Under the pieces are notes generated by a model. That model was not told the DNA's origin. It saw nothing but the letters and a program-made list of their open reading frames with translations, and did not search any database. A stretch of DNA of 64,000 nucleotides from Thermodesulfovibrionales bacterium. GTDB lineage: Bacteria > Nitrospirota > Thermodesulfovibrionia > Thermodesulfovibrionales > Dissulfurispiraceae. Shown here piece after piece: positions 8,406 to 16,080 of this stretch (position 1 is the stretch's first letter; every line of letters begins with the position of its first letter). Location of the stretch: NCBI GenBank assembly GCA_020062545.1, contig JAGUWD010000020.1:112688-176687 (forward strand), in the 5' to 3' direction. A program made the position numbers and the translations under genes.

Positions 8406-9364
8406 ACTTTTGTTATTTTTAATGCATACGAGCCTTTATAAACCCCGAATCTTCCCTTAAACTTCTGGGCTCCCTCGACAAGTATATTGATATCTTCGTC
8501 CACCCTCTGATTGAGGATTATTACATCCGATACCTTCATATCAAGAACATCCTGGACTGTGACTCTTGTATCTCCAAGTCTGCCTGTCACAGTTACAGGA
8601 ATCTCTTTCAGCCTCTCCTTTAATCTCTCAAGCCACTTTATGTCCAGTTCATCCCTGTCAGCAGAAAATGCACTATAAAGTTTTTCTTTTATCGGTTCTA
8701 CTGTTCCATATGGTATGCAGAGAAATGCCCGACATTGCTTACCCTCGATCTCGAGGACAAATTCGACCTTTATCACCACATCCACAGGAGTCACGATGGT
8801 AACAAACTGCGGGTTCATTTCGGAGCGCACATATGTCGGGATTATCGGATAGATGGGCTTCCACGCCTCTTCCATATCACTAAAGAACATCATCACCACT
8901 TTGTGTATTATCTTCTGCTCTATAGGGGTGAACTCCCTGCCTTCAGGCTTGTAATAGCCCTTGCCCGTGCCGCCGAAGAAAAATTCAATGAGGCTGAATA
9001 TCATCGGTGCATCGAACACAAGAAGGCCAAATCCCCTCAGCGGCTCCATCCTAAAAACATTTATACTCGATGGAAAAGGAACGCCGCGCATGAAGTCATA
9101 GAACTTCGTAATATTGACATTCACATTGGTAACATCAACCATACGCCTGATTGCTGCTGACAAAGACAGACGGAAGTTTCTGGCGAGCCTTTCGTTCGCG
9201 ATGTCGAGGGAGGGCATTCTCCCCCTGACGATTTTTTCTTGACCCGTAAAGTCATAGGGCTTTATGCCTGAGACTTCTTCTACCTTCTCGGTCTCTACAG
9301 CGCCTTCTGCTATTCCTTTTAACAGCGCATCAACTTCTTCTTGCGAAAGAATATCTTCCATCAA
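8384..9364 (-). CDS. fliM: Flagellar motor switch protein FliM
   Basis: C-ring protein that binds phospho-CheY and reverses the motor. The 326 residues contain the N-terminal CheY-P-binding peptide (LSQEEVDALLKGI, about 5-17), the CheC-like middle domain (about 45-235, with GGTGKGYY at 131-138), and a C-terminal SpoA domain (about 245-320). The last five residues are encoded by an inserted palindromic repeat, so the native end was probably slightly different. It sits between fliL and fliN. Confidence 0.96.
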   Translation of the reverse strand: MMEDILSQEEVDALLKGIAEGAVETEKVEEVSGIKPYDFTGQEKIVRGRMPSLDIANERLARNFRLSLSAAIRRMVDVTNVNVNITKFYDFMRGVPFPSSINVFRMEPLRGFGLLVFDAPMIFSLIEFFFGGTGKGYYKPEGREFTPIEQKIIHKVVMMFFSDMEEAWKPIYPIIPTYVRSEMNPQFVTIVTPVDVVIKVEFVLEIEGKQCRAFLCIPYGTVEPIKEKLYSAFSADRDELDIKWLERLKERLKEIPVTVTGRLGDTRVTVQDVLDMKVSDVIILNQRVDEDINILVEGAQKFKGRFGVYKGSYALKITKVIAHGSI

Positions 9365-9372
9365 ACCTCCGG

Positions 9373-9440
9373 TTTAGCTAATAGCTGATAGCTCATAGAT
9401 GCTAATTCTAAAAGACTATGAGCCATGAGCTATGAGCTAT
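9373..9440. repeat. Palindromic heptamer-array repeat, fliL-fliM gap
   Basis: Left arm of GCTAATA/GCTGATA/GCTCATA units, spacer GATGCTAATTCTAAAAGAC (inverse orientation to the copies at 7,920 and 8,331), right arm of AGCCATG/AGCTATG units ending directly at the fliL stop codon. Confidence 0.8.
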
Positions 9441-9932
9441 TTACTGCATTACAAAATCCGTAAGATATACATTTTTTACCGAGTTCTCTCCAAGCACCTG
9501 GTTAATCCTTATATTTATCTCGTCCTTAAGCTGCAGTTTTCCCTCTGGTGAGATCAATGCATCGGATGTCTTGCTTGTAAGGAGTGTAATAATCGCATCC
9601 CTTATCTGAGGGGTCTTTGCCTTTGCCTTTTCCATAACAGCAGGCCCGGCAAGCTCAAGCTGCAAAGATACCTTTAAAAATCTTGTCCCTGTCGGATCAC
9701 TCAGGTTAACAACAAATGGTTCAAGAGCAAATGTTACTCCTTCTGCAGCCTTTGTCTCTTCAGCTTTTTGCGCCTTATTGCTTGATTTTGTGAAAAAGAA
9801 GAATGCACCTGCACCACCGGCAAGGACAGCAACTGCAATAATGATAATCAAGATCAAATTCTTTCCCTTTTTCTTTTTCGGCTCTTGACCTTCTTCTTCG
9901 CCTTCTAATTTTTCTTCTTTTTCGTCAACCAT
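9441..9932 (-). CDS. fliL: Flagellar basal body-associated protein FliL
   Basis: Single-pass inner-membrane protein that surrounds the stator and supports torque and swarming. The 163 residues show a charged cytoplasmic N-terminus (about 1-25, Glu/Lys rich), one transmembrane helix (LILIIIIAVAVLAGGAGAFFFF, about 26-47) and a periplasmic FliL domain with FVVNLSDPTGTRFLKVSLQLE. It is the first gene after the sigma-54 promoter at 10,028-10,043 and leads the fliL-to-fliA unit. Confidence 0.93.
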   Translation of the reverse strand: MVDEKEEKLEGEEEGQEPKKKKGKNLILIIIIAVAVLAGGAGAFFFFTKSSNKAQKAEETKAAEGVTFALEPFVVNLSDPTGTRFLKVSLQLELAGPAVMEKAKAKTPQIRDAIITLLTSKTSDALISPEGKLQLKDEINIRINQVLGENSVKNVYLTDFVMQ

Positions 9933-10027
9933 AAAATACCTCCATATTTTCGTTGTAGGTTATAGTATTATAGCGTTTATCGTGTTATAGCATCATGGCA
10001 TAACACCTTTATAAAAAACGCTATAAA

Positions 10028-10043
10028 CGCAATTGCTGTGCCA
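10028..10043 (-). promoter_or_regulatory. Sigma-54 promoter of fliL operon
   Basis: Minus-strand TGGCACAGCAATTGCG has GG and GC dinucleotides separated by 10 bp, matching the -24/-12 consensus. Expected transcription start is near 10,017, about 85 bp before fliL. A long imperfect inverted repeat (TTATAGCGTTT ... AAACGCTATAA, 9,968-10,026) covers the initial transcript. Confidence 0.75.
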
Positions 10044-10087
10044 GAGATTAACTAATTGAATTATAACAAAATTGGTGTGTGGAGGTC

Positions 10088-10131
10088 AAAAAAATGACGG
10101 TTAAATCCCAACTACAGGAAATTAACCGTCA
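10088..10131 (-). terminator. Rho-independent terminator after flgE
   Basis: Ten-bp stem TGACGGTTAA/TTAACCGTCA (10,095-10,104 with 10,122-10,131), followed on the minus strand by a run of seven T (complement of 10,088-10,094). It ends the fliK-flgD-flgE2-flgE unit just before the next sigma-54 promoter. Confidence 0.8.
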
Positions 10132-10147
10132 AAAAATCACATAAAAC

Positions 10148-10213
10148 AGGTTATAGGCAATAGGTCATGGATTTTTTTTAATTTTCCATAACCTATCACC
10201 TATTGCCCGTTAT
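10148..10213. repeat. Palindromic heptamer-type repeat after flgE
   Basis: Units such as ATAGGCA and ATAGGTC are followed by an AT spacer and inverse copies (CCATAACCTATCACCTATTGCC). It begins directly at the flgE stop codon, as the related elements do at other stop codons, although the unit sequence differs from the GCTCATA type. Confidence 0.65.
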
Positions 10214-11899
10214 CTATCTTTTTAACTGCATCAATTCTGTCAACATATCGTCTGTAGTGGTAATGACTCTCGTATTCGCCTGAAAGCCACGCTGAAATGC
10301 AATCATCCTTACAAACTCTTCTGCCAAGTCAACATTGGATGTCTCAAGGGAGCTTGCCATAACTCTACCCCTTCCTGATGTATTAGGAGAGCCTATAATC
10401 GGACTGCCCGAAGCAGCCGATTCGGTGTAAAGGTTTCTTCCCTGTTTCGTAAGCTGTGTTGGAGCTATAAACCTCGCAAGATAAATCTCTGCAATCTCAA
10501 GTGTCTGTCCATTGGTAAATGCGCCAACCATCGTGCCTGTATTATCGACAGTAAGACTCTTCAAACTACCAGAGGCATAGCCGTCCTGTGTCTGGAAAAT
10601 TACAGAATTTGCAGAACCGTATTGTGTTGTTGCATCCCTTCCGCTTCCACCCGCTGCTGTGCCGGTTCCAAAGTCAAAATTTATTGCCTGTGCCTGTGTA
10701 ACACCACCTGTAAAATCAAAAGCACCCGGCGAAACTCCATACTGCTGAACATCCCTTACGAGTCTTCCATCGGTATCAAACTCAAGATAACCCTGTGATC
10801 CAACCTGTACCTGTCCCTGTGTGCTATCCGATGCCTGAACAAGAGCATACCAATGCCATCTGTTTCCGGTGGTTGTCTCAGAGCCCGTACCGTCGAGGTC
10901 TACAGATTCTGCTGTTTTTCTGAAATACACGGTAACAAGATGGCCATATCCAAGTGAGTCATAAACAGTGATGGATGTTGAAAAATCAGATGTAGTTGAA
11001 GCCTTATTGGGGTCAAAACCAACCGCAACATAATCGGCTGTAAAAGAGGCTGCTGCTGCTGAAGGCGTAACAGATCTAAAACCAATAATTTGTTCGATTG
11101 TCGTGGTTGCATCTCCCCACTTAGGTGTAAAAGTACCAGCAGCCTTTGATATTGCAAATTTTGGAGGCCTTCCATCACCACCAGCAGTATAAGTCACAGT
11201 AAAATCACGATCACCCACAGGTATAGGAGCCGCATTAAGGGCACTTTGAATTGCTGTTGCAAGTCCAGCGCCATCATAAGTACCTGTTGCAACACTTATA
11301 GTGTATGGGGTTCCTCCTATATCGACCACAAGGGTCTGATTTGAGGCATCGATAGTAAAAGAATCAGCGGTGCCACTGAGGGGGTCCTTTGAGGTGGTTG
11401 CTGAATTCAGGTTTGCAGCTACTGTAACACTACTTGTCTGATTTGGCGGGCTGTTCAAAGACGCCACATTTATAGTGCTCACCTGTCCAGCCTGTGTTCC
11501 TGTTAATAATTTCCCCTGCAGTAAGAGTCCCTCTGGATTAACTATATTACCGTCCTTATCAAGAGTAAATTGCCCAGCCCTCGTGTAATACTGGGCACCT
11601 GATGTGTCCTTTAAAATGAAAAAACCATCACCTTCAATTGCCATATCAAGGGGATTGGATGAGGTCTCGAGTGTACCCTGGCCGAATACAGCCTGCACAT
11701 TCTGAATAAATGCCCCTCTTCCTACCTGAAATGCAGCACCGCCTCCCAGCGAAGAGCTAAGTATGTCAGCAAAGACCGTCCTGCTGCCCTTAAATCCTAC
11801 AGTATTCGAATTGGCGATATTGTCACCAACAACGGACAATCCCTGTCCGTTTGAACTAAGACCGCTTACACCTGTAAAAAGCGATGTCAGCATTCCCAT
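10214..11899 (-). CDS. flgE: Flagellar hook protein FlgE
   Basis: Structural subunit of the hook, exported by the flagellar type III system. The 561 residues have the FlgE/F/G N-terminal rod motif (SLFTGVSGLSSNGQGLSVVG, about 5-24), the conserved NPLDMAIEGDGFF at about 82-94, a large variable surface domain with threonine- and serine-rich stretches, and the C-terminal helix motif SNVDLAEEFVRMIAFQRGFQ. It is the downstream member of a tandem pair of FlgE paralogues. The extra length over the neighbour (561 versus 440) is all in the middle domain. Confidence 0.93.
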   Translation of the reverse strand: MGMLTSLFTGVSGLSSNGQGLSVVGDNIANSNTVGFKGSRTVFADILSSSLGGGAAFQVGRGAFIQNVQAVFGQGTLETSSNPLDMAIEGDGFFILKDTSGAQYYTRAGQFTLDKDGNIVNPEGLLLQGKLLTGTQAGQVSTINVASLNSPPNQTSSVTVAANLNSATTSKDPLSGTADSFTIDASNQTLVVDIGGTPYTISVATGTYDGAGLATAIQSALNAAPIPVGDRDFTVTYTAGGDGRPPKFAISKAAGTFTPKWGDATTTIEQIIGFRSVTPSAAAASFTADYVAVGFDPNKASTTSDFSTSITVYDSLGYGHLVTVYFRKTAESVDLDGTGSETTTGNRWHWYALVQASDSTQGQVQVGSQGYLEFDTDGRLVRDVQQYGVSPGAFDFTGGVTQAQAINFDFGTGTAAGGSGRDATTQYGSANSVIFQTQDGYASGSLKSLTVDNTGTMVGAFTNGQTLEIAEIYLARFIAPTQLTKQGRNLYTESAASGSPIIGSPNTSGRGRVMASSLETSNVDLAEEFVRMIAFQRGFQANTRVITTTDDMLTELMQLKR

Positions 11900-11927
11900 G
11901 ACTAAACCCTCCTTAATTAATTAAAGT

Positions 11928-13250
11928 TCAAATAATATTATCCCAACTCTTCAGCATCTCAAGCGATGTAGATAATGCCACACTGTTGGCATTATATGCC
12001 TTCTGTAACATCATCATCGTTACAAACTCATTTGCCAGATCTACATTACTCATCTCAACAGAATTTGCAGATATCTTTCCACCGCCTCCGGAGCCTGCTG
12101 TGACATCTGTTCTCTGCCCGGACCAATAAGTTTCCGCAAACAAATTTCTCCCAATCTTATCAAGCTCTGTTGGCGCTGCGAATTTTGCCAGGACAAGCTG
12201 GGCAAGTTTTCTGTCCCTTCCGTTTGAATATAGACCATAAAGTATTCCATCCTTATCCATTTTGAAACTCGTGAGACCACCCTCGGGATAACCATCTACA
12301 TTCTGGAATACAGTGGAATACGGAGAGCCGTATTGGGTTGAGCCAGTAAAATCCATAGCAACTGCCTGAGCAGCAGGTGTTGTAGGCGGCGTTAAAATAT
12401 CGCCATCCCAGTCATCCGCATCCCATGTCAGGTTAACAGTCGAAGGTCCGACCGGACTTGTCATGTCTCCGTTTGTATCAAATGTAAGATTGCTTATTAT
12501 CTGCTCACGATAATTAGTAATTGTTTTGCCCGAATTCCATATAACATGGGCATCCCATGTTGAGCCGACGCCGATGGTAGAACTCGTCTTCTTAAAGTAG
12601 ATTTGTACAGCATGCGTGTTGCCTTCGCTGTCATAAATCGTCATTGCGATGCTGTGGTTGTATGTGCCTGCAGCAGGTCCCTTGGTGGGATCCAGAGGAT
12701 CGAGGAGTGTTCCCGCCGGATAAACAGTCTCTGTAGGGCTTCCACTGAGGTTTATCTGAATCTCTGCTGTTGCTGTTGTCTGCGCATTCATTATAGGCAC
12801 ACCGTCGGCATTCTTGGGCAGTATTTCTATATCGCTGAGGGTTTGTGCAATATTGCCTGCATCATCTGCCATGTAGCCCTGAAGTCTCAGTCCATCGGGA
12901 TTTATTATGATACTGTTTTTATCAAGGGAAAATTCGCCTGCTCTTGTATAATACTCTTTGTCTTTAGCACTGTCTTTTACAATAAAAAATCCGTCTCCTT
13001 CGATTGCAAAATCAAGTGGATTCCCTGTACCCAAAACAGCGCCCTGCGCAAACTGTGTTGTGGCTGCATGTAAGCGCGATCCTTTGCCTATCTTATCAAG
13101 CTCAGAACCATATACATCGCTGAACAACATGCGGCTGCTTTTAAAACCTGTTGTGTTTAAGTTAGCGACATTATTTCCTATCACGGAAAGACCCTCTCCG
13201 GTTGCAATAAGGCCGCTTACGCTTGTAAAAACAGATGACAGCAAACCCAT
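11928..13250 (-). CDS. flgE: FlgE paralogue, flagellar hook / hook-basal body protein
   Basis: Second FlgE-family protein, 440 residues, directly upstream of the longer flgE. It has the N-terminal SSVFTSVSGLIATGEGLSVIG motif, GNPLDFAIEGDGFF at about 78-91, and the C-terminal SNVDLANEFVTMMMLQKAYN helix. The two proteins differ clearly along most of their length, so this is an old paralogue pair. Length fits an ordinary hook protein; the longer copy may form another hook segment, or both may be used. FlgF/FlgG identity is less likely because the middle domain matches FlgE length. Confidence 0.88.
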   Translation of the reverse strand: MGLLSSVFTSVSGLIATGEGLSVIGNNVANLNTTGFKSSRMLFSDVYGSELDKIGKGSRLHAATTQFAQGAVLGTGNPLDFAIEGDGFFIVKDSAKDKEYYTRAGEFSLDKNSIIINPDGLRLQGYMADDAGNIAQTLSDIEILPKNADGVPIMNAQTTATAEIQINLSGSPTETVYPAGTLLDPLDPTKGPAAGTYNHSIAMTIYDSEGNTHAVQIYFKKTSSTIGVGSTWDAHVIWNSGKTITNYREQIISNLTFDTNGDMTSPVGPSTVNLTWDADDWDGDILTPPTTPAAQAVAMDFTGSTQYGSPYSTVFQNVDGYPEGGLTSFKMDKDGILYGLYSNGRDRKLAQLVLAKFAAPTELDKIGRNLFAETYWSGQRTDVTAGSGGGGKISANSVEMSNVDLANEFVTMMMLQKAYNANSVALSTSLEMLKSWDNII

Positions 13251-13290
13251 TTAAAATCTCCTTTCCCTTAATCCCCTAAAGATTTAGCCA

Positions 13291-13725
13291 TCAGCGACTT
13301 GAACCTATGCTTATCTCTCTAATATCGCTAAATTTAATATCTTTTGTGGCAGTAGATAACTTGCCATCGTTGTCAATCAACCCTAAGGTAAAGACCGTAT
13401 CTCCTTTCATATCTATATCAATACTCTTGACCACTCCTTCACTGCCTTTTGTATCAATTATAGTAGCTCCAAGAAGTCCCATAGAAAAACTCTTTTCCAT
13501 GTTTTTATTCATGTTGCCCATTTGCTCAAGGCTGCTGAAGGTTGCCAGTTGTGCGATAAATTCCTGATCCTTCATCGGATTAAGTGGGTCCTGATTTTTG
13601 AGCTGTGCTATCAACAGGTTTAAAAAGGCATTTTTGTCGAGTTCTGTATTCTTTGTGGCACTGCTCTGACTATCGGCAACACCTGTGTATTTAGTGTCAC
13701 TGAAAATTGGTGTTGTGTATGGCAT
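13291..13725 (-). CDS. flgD: Flagellar hook cap / hook assembly protein FlgD
   Basis: Hook-capping protein required for FlgE polymerisation. The 144 residues show the conserved N-terminal block LDKNAFLNLLIAQLKNQDPL and EFIAQLATFSSLEQM (about 29-75). The protein is short: the usual C-terminal Ig-like/Tudor part is reduced to about 50 residues (DTVFTLGLIDNDGKL). It sits between fliK and the flgE pair, the normal place. Confidence 0.92.
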   Translation of the reverse strand: MPYTTPIFSDTKYTGVADSQSSATKNTELDKNAFLNLLIAQLKNQDPLNPMKDQEFIAQLATFSSLEQMGNMNKNMEKSFSMGLLGATIIDTKGSEGVVKSIDIDMKGDTVFTLGLIDNDGKLSTATKDIKFSDIREISIGSSR

Positions 13726-13735
13726 AATCTACCTC

Positions 13736-15001
13736 CTATGCAAAGTAATCGAAAAAGGTCTCCTGTTTCTTGTTCTGCTTATTCTGCTGATTCGTATCAT
13801 CCTGCTGCCTTCTACCGTCAGAATAATCTTCTTTCACATCCACAAAAAAATCGCTCACCTTAATGCCAGAATCCTCCAGAGATGTCTTTATCTGAGGAAT
13901 TGCCATGGAAAACATATCCTTAACAAGAGGCGAGTCAACCTTCAGGTCAGCCCTCAGCATACCGTTATCCATCCTCAGCTTTATCTGTATACTTCCAAGG
14001 TCAGGCGGCTCGATCTTTATTATAAGGTGCTTATCGCCTGCCTTTACCGTCTTTTCCATTACCTCACCAAGCTCATTCAGTCTGCTTACATGAATCGACT
14101 CCTTTGACACGACCTCGGAATCACTTTTAGCATACGGTATGTGATAAAGCTGTGCTGTTGAAACAACCATGCCATCTTGCTTCTTTTCACCATTAAGGCG
14201 GGTTGGGGCATCAGAAATGTTAGCAGCAGGTTCAATGTCGTTTTTATTCAGGACACTAAAATTAGATTCGAGCTCTTTTTTGTTCAGAGTTGTTTTAATA
14301 TGCATATACTGATCACTGCCTATATTGCTATTGCGGGAAACCGCGGCATTTTCAAGCAGATCGGGTTGTGCTGCCTGCTTTGAATTAATCGCTGTATTTT
14401 TTGATTCTGCTCCACTTGATGGAAGTTGAGCGATTTTATTCTCCGGCATGTTGACCTGTGGTTCATGATTAGTCATTGCCTTACCCTGCACAAAAGCGTT
14501 TCCATCAAAATTGGCATTTGAATTGGTATTGGTGTGGATATTGACCTTCTGCATTCCATCTTCAGATTTTATAATACCCTTTAGCAACACATTGTCAATT
14601 GCATTACCGTGTATCTGCGAAGTTAGATTATTAGACGCTTCTATTATTTTTTGATTATCTTTATTCATGGCAATTACAGGCTGGGAGACTCCGATCAACT
14701 GCATCTGTGCTATCATCTGCTGCAGAATATCTGAAATAGTCTCTCCTGTAACAGCAAGTTCATCATTGTCCACAAATAAACCCTTGGTTATTTCACTGAA
14801 ATCAAATGTCTTGCCATCTTTATCTGCAAATAAACTGTCTCCGACATTTATTACTGTTCCAGATACTATGGCAGTAAGGATTTTTATGAAACTGCCGGTA
14901 TCAAAGCCATTTTGCCCATTAGTATTATTGACCTGAATATTTGAAGCAAAGGGTGTTCCTCCAACTCCATTCATGTCCGGCTGCATAATATTAGTAAACA
15001 T
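13736..15001 (-). CDS. fliK: Flagellar hook-length control protein FliK
   Basis: Molecular ruler that measures hook length and triggers the FlhB switch. The 421-residue protein has a low-conservation, Asn/Ser-rich ruler region (about 1-290) and a C-terminal FliK domain at about 305-385 with the signature IKIEPPDLGSIQIKLRMDNG followed by LRADLKVDSPLV. The start has a GGAGG site, and a sigma-54 promoter lies 35 bp upstream. It heads the fliK-flgD-flgE2-flgE unit. Confidence 0.9.
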   Translation of the reverse strand: MFTNIMQPDMNGVGGTPFASNIQVNNTNGQNGFDTGSFIKILTAIVSGTVINVGDSLFADKDGKTFDFSEITKGLFVDNDELAVTGETISDILQQMIAQMQLIGVSQPVIAMNKDNQKIIEASNNLTSQIHGNAIDNVLLKGIIKSEDGMQKVNIHTNTNSNANFDGNAFVQGKAMTNHEPQVNMPENKIAQLPSSGAESKNTAINSKQAAQPDLLENAAVSRNSNIGSDQYMHIKTTLNKKELESNFSVLNKNDIEPAANISDAPTRLNGEKKQDGMVVSTAQLYHIPYAKSDSEVVSKESIHVSRLNELGEVMEKTVKAGDKHLIIKIEPPDLGSIQIKLRMDNGMLRADLKVDSPLVKDMFSMAIPQIKTSLEDSGIKVSDFFVDVKEDYSDGRRQQDDTNQQNKQNKKQETFFDYFA

Positions 15002-15035
15002 CCATTAACCTCCAGATGGATTTGAGAAAAGGATA

Positions 15036-15051
15036 AGCAATAGACATGCCA
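15036..15051 (-). promoter_or_regulatory. Sigma-54 promoter of fliK operon
   Basis: Minus-strand TGGCATGTCTATTGCT matches the -24/-12 consensus with exact 10-bp spacing between GG and GC. Transcription would begin about 12 bp further, roughly 20-25 bp before the fliK ATG. Confidence 0.8.
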
Positions 15052-15107
15052 GATTAAAAACAGGTTAAAGTAGAGGTAAAGGTAAAGAAAAAATAGGAAG
15101 TTTTTTC

Positions 15108-15653
15108 CTACTGGGAAGTTTTTTCCTGCAGAACTTTCCCTTTTATGAGTATCTTCTTTGAGAGTGATGCTGCTTTGTCATTGTCCATCTGAGCAAGTAT
15201 CTTGCCGGCAGTTTTCGGCTTGAGGGAGTTTAATATTATCACCGCTGCATCTTCGTCCAGTTTTTCCAGTTTTCTCGCTGCCTCTTCAGAAGGCATTGCT
15301 TCGTACATCTTTGCTACTTTGAGCAGTCCTTCCTGAATCTTAATATCTAAAGCCTTCTGAGCTTCTTCTATCTCTTTTTTGATTTTTTCAAGGCGTTCAA
15401 TTTCTTTCTTAATATCTGCCTTAAGTATAGTAAGCCTCTCTTCTTCAAGAGATGCTGGAGACTTCTGTTGTGTTGCAGGTTGCTGGGCATATGAATAGAT
15501 AGCAGAGAACAAAAGACAGAAGACAGAGAACAGACAACAGACAACAAAGAACAATTTTATCCGTTGACCGTAAACGGTGAACAGTAAACGGTGAACGACC
15601 TCTGGCCGCTGGCTACTGGCTACCTTTCCTTCTATGATGTCCTGTAACAGCAT
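15108..15653 (-). CDS. MotE-like / MgtE-N-domain flagellar protein with repeat-encoded N-terminus
   Basis: 181-residue protein with a hydrophobic segment (FFVVCCLFSVFCLLFSAIY, about 35-53), a coiled coil rich in Glu/Lys/Ile (about 70-115), and an MgtE-N/FliG-like domain at about 118-175 (AKMYEAMPSEEAARKLEKL and ILNSLKPKTAGKILAQMD). This matches MotE-type proteins found next to fliJ that chaperone or stabilise the motor. The first ~55 residues are encoded by 7-bp-period repeat DNA, so the true start is unclear; it overlaps fliJ by 41 bp. The membrane anchor itself would be repeat-derived. Confidence 0.75.
   Translation of the reverse strand: MLLQDIIEGKVASSQRPEVVHRLLFTVYGQRIKLFFVVCCLFSVFCLLFSAIYSYAQQPATQQKSPASLEEERLTILKADIKKEIERLEKIKKEIEEAQKALDIKIQEGLLKVAKMYEAMPSEEAARKLEKLDEDAAVIILNSLKPKTAGKILAQMDNDKAASLSKKILIKGKVLQEKTSQ
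15502..15624. repeat. Compound heptamer repeat arrays overlapping motE-like and fliJ
   Basis: Three successive 7-bp-period arrays with different units: ACAGAAG/ACAGACA type (15,502-15,553), CGGTGAA/CAGTAAA type (15,563-15,597) and CTGGCTA type (15,602-15,624). Read on the minus strand they encode the N-terminus and the hydrophobic anchor of the motE-like protein. The fliJ stop codon lies within the last array. Confidence 0.75.
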
Positions 15654-16059
15654 GCTCGTCTGTTCCTATCTGTTCCTTCCTCTTGTGTTCTTTTTTTAGC
15701 GCAGACTTATGTCTTTCATCGAGTTTCTCGAATATCTTCTTTTCTTTTGAGGCATCAACAAGTGCCTTCCTTGCATCTTCCACCTGTCTTTCCCTTTCAG
15801 CGATCACCTTTTTCTGCTGATGTATCCTTATCAATAAATGTTCCAGATATTCATTCAGCCTTTTTATCTTGTCGATATTCACCAGTTCATCAGTACACTC
15901 TAACCTTTTGCCGGTAGAACTGTACTGATCTTCCAATTCATGAAGTCGCCTTTCCTCTGCTGCAAGCTCTTTAAGGAAGGTTGCAAACCGGTTCTTTGCT
16001 TCGTCCTCCTTCCATATCTTAAGGTTCAAAAGGCTTTCAAGAGGAGTCCTCATAAGCAC
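15613..16059 (-). CDS. fliJ: Flagellar export chaperone / ATPase stalk FliJ
   Basis: Small, highly charged coiled-coil protein that inserts into the FliI ATPase ring and links it to FlhA. The 148 residues are almost wholly helical and Glu/Lys/Arg rich (FATFLKELAAEERRLHELED). Sequence conservation in this family is weak, so the call rests on size, coiled coil and its place directly after fliI. The final residues come from a heptamer repeat. Confidence 0.85.
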   Translation of the reverse strand: MLMRTPLESLLNLKIWKEDEAKNRFATFLKELAAEERRLHELEDQYSSTGKRLECTDELVNIDKIKRLNEYLEHLLIRIHQQKKVIAERERQVEDARKALVDASKEKKIFEKLDERHKSALKKEHKRKEQIGTDEHAVTGHHRRKGSQ

Positions 16060-16080
16060 TTTACCACATTTACCTTTCCG

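Noticed and set aside
10214..13250. Tandem flgE genes as an assembly duplication
   Set aside because: The two genes differ in length and in most of their sequence; only family motifs agree.
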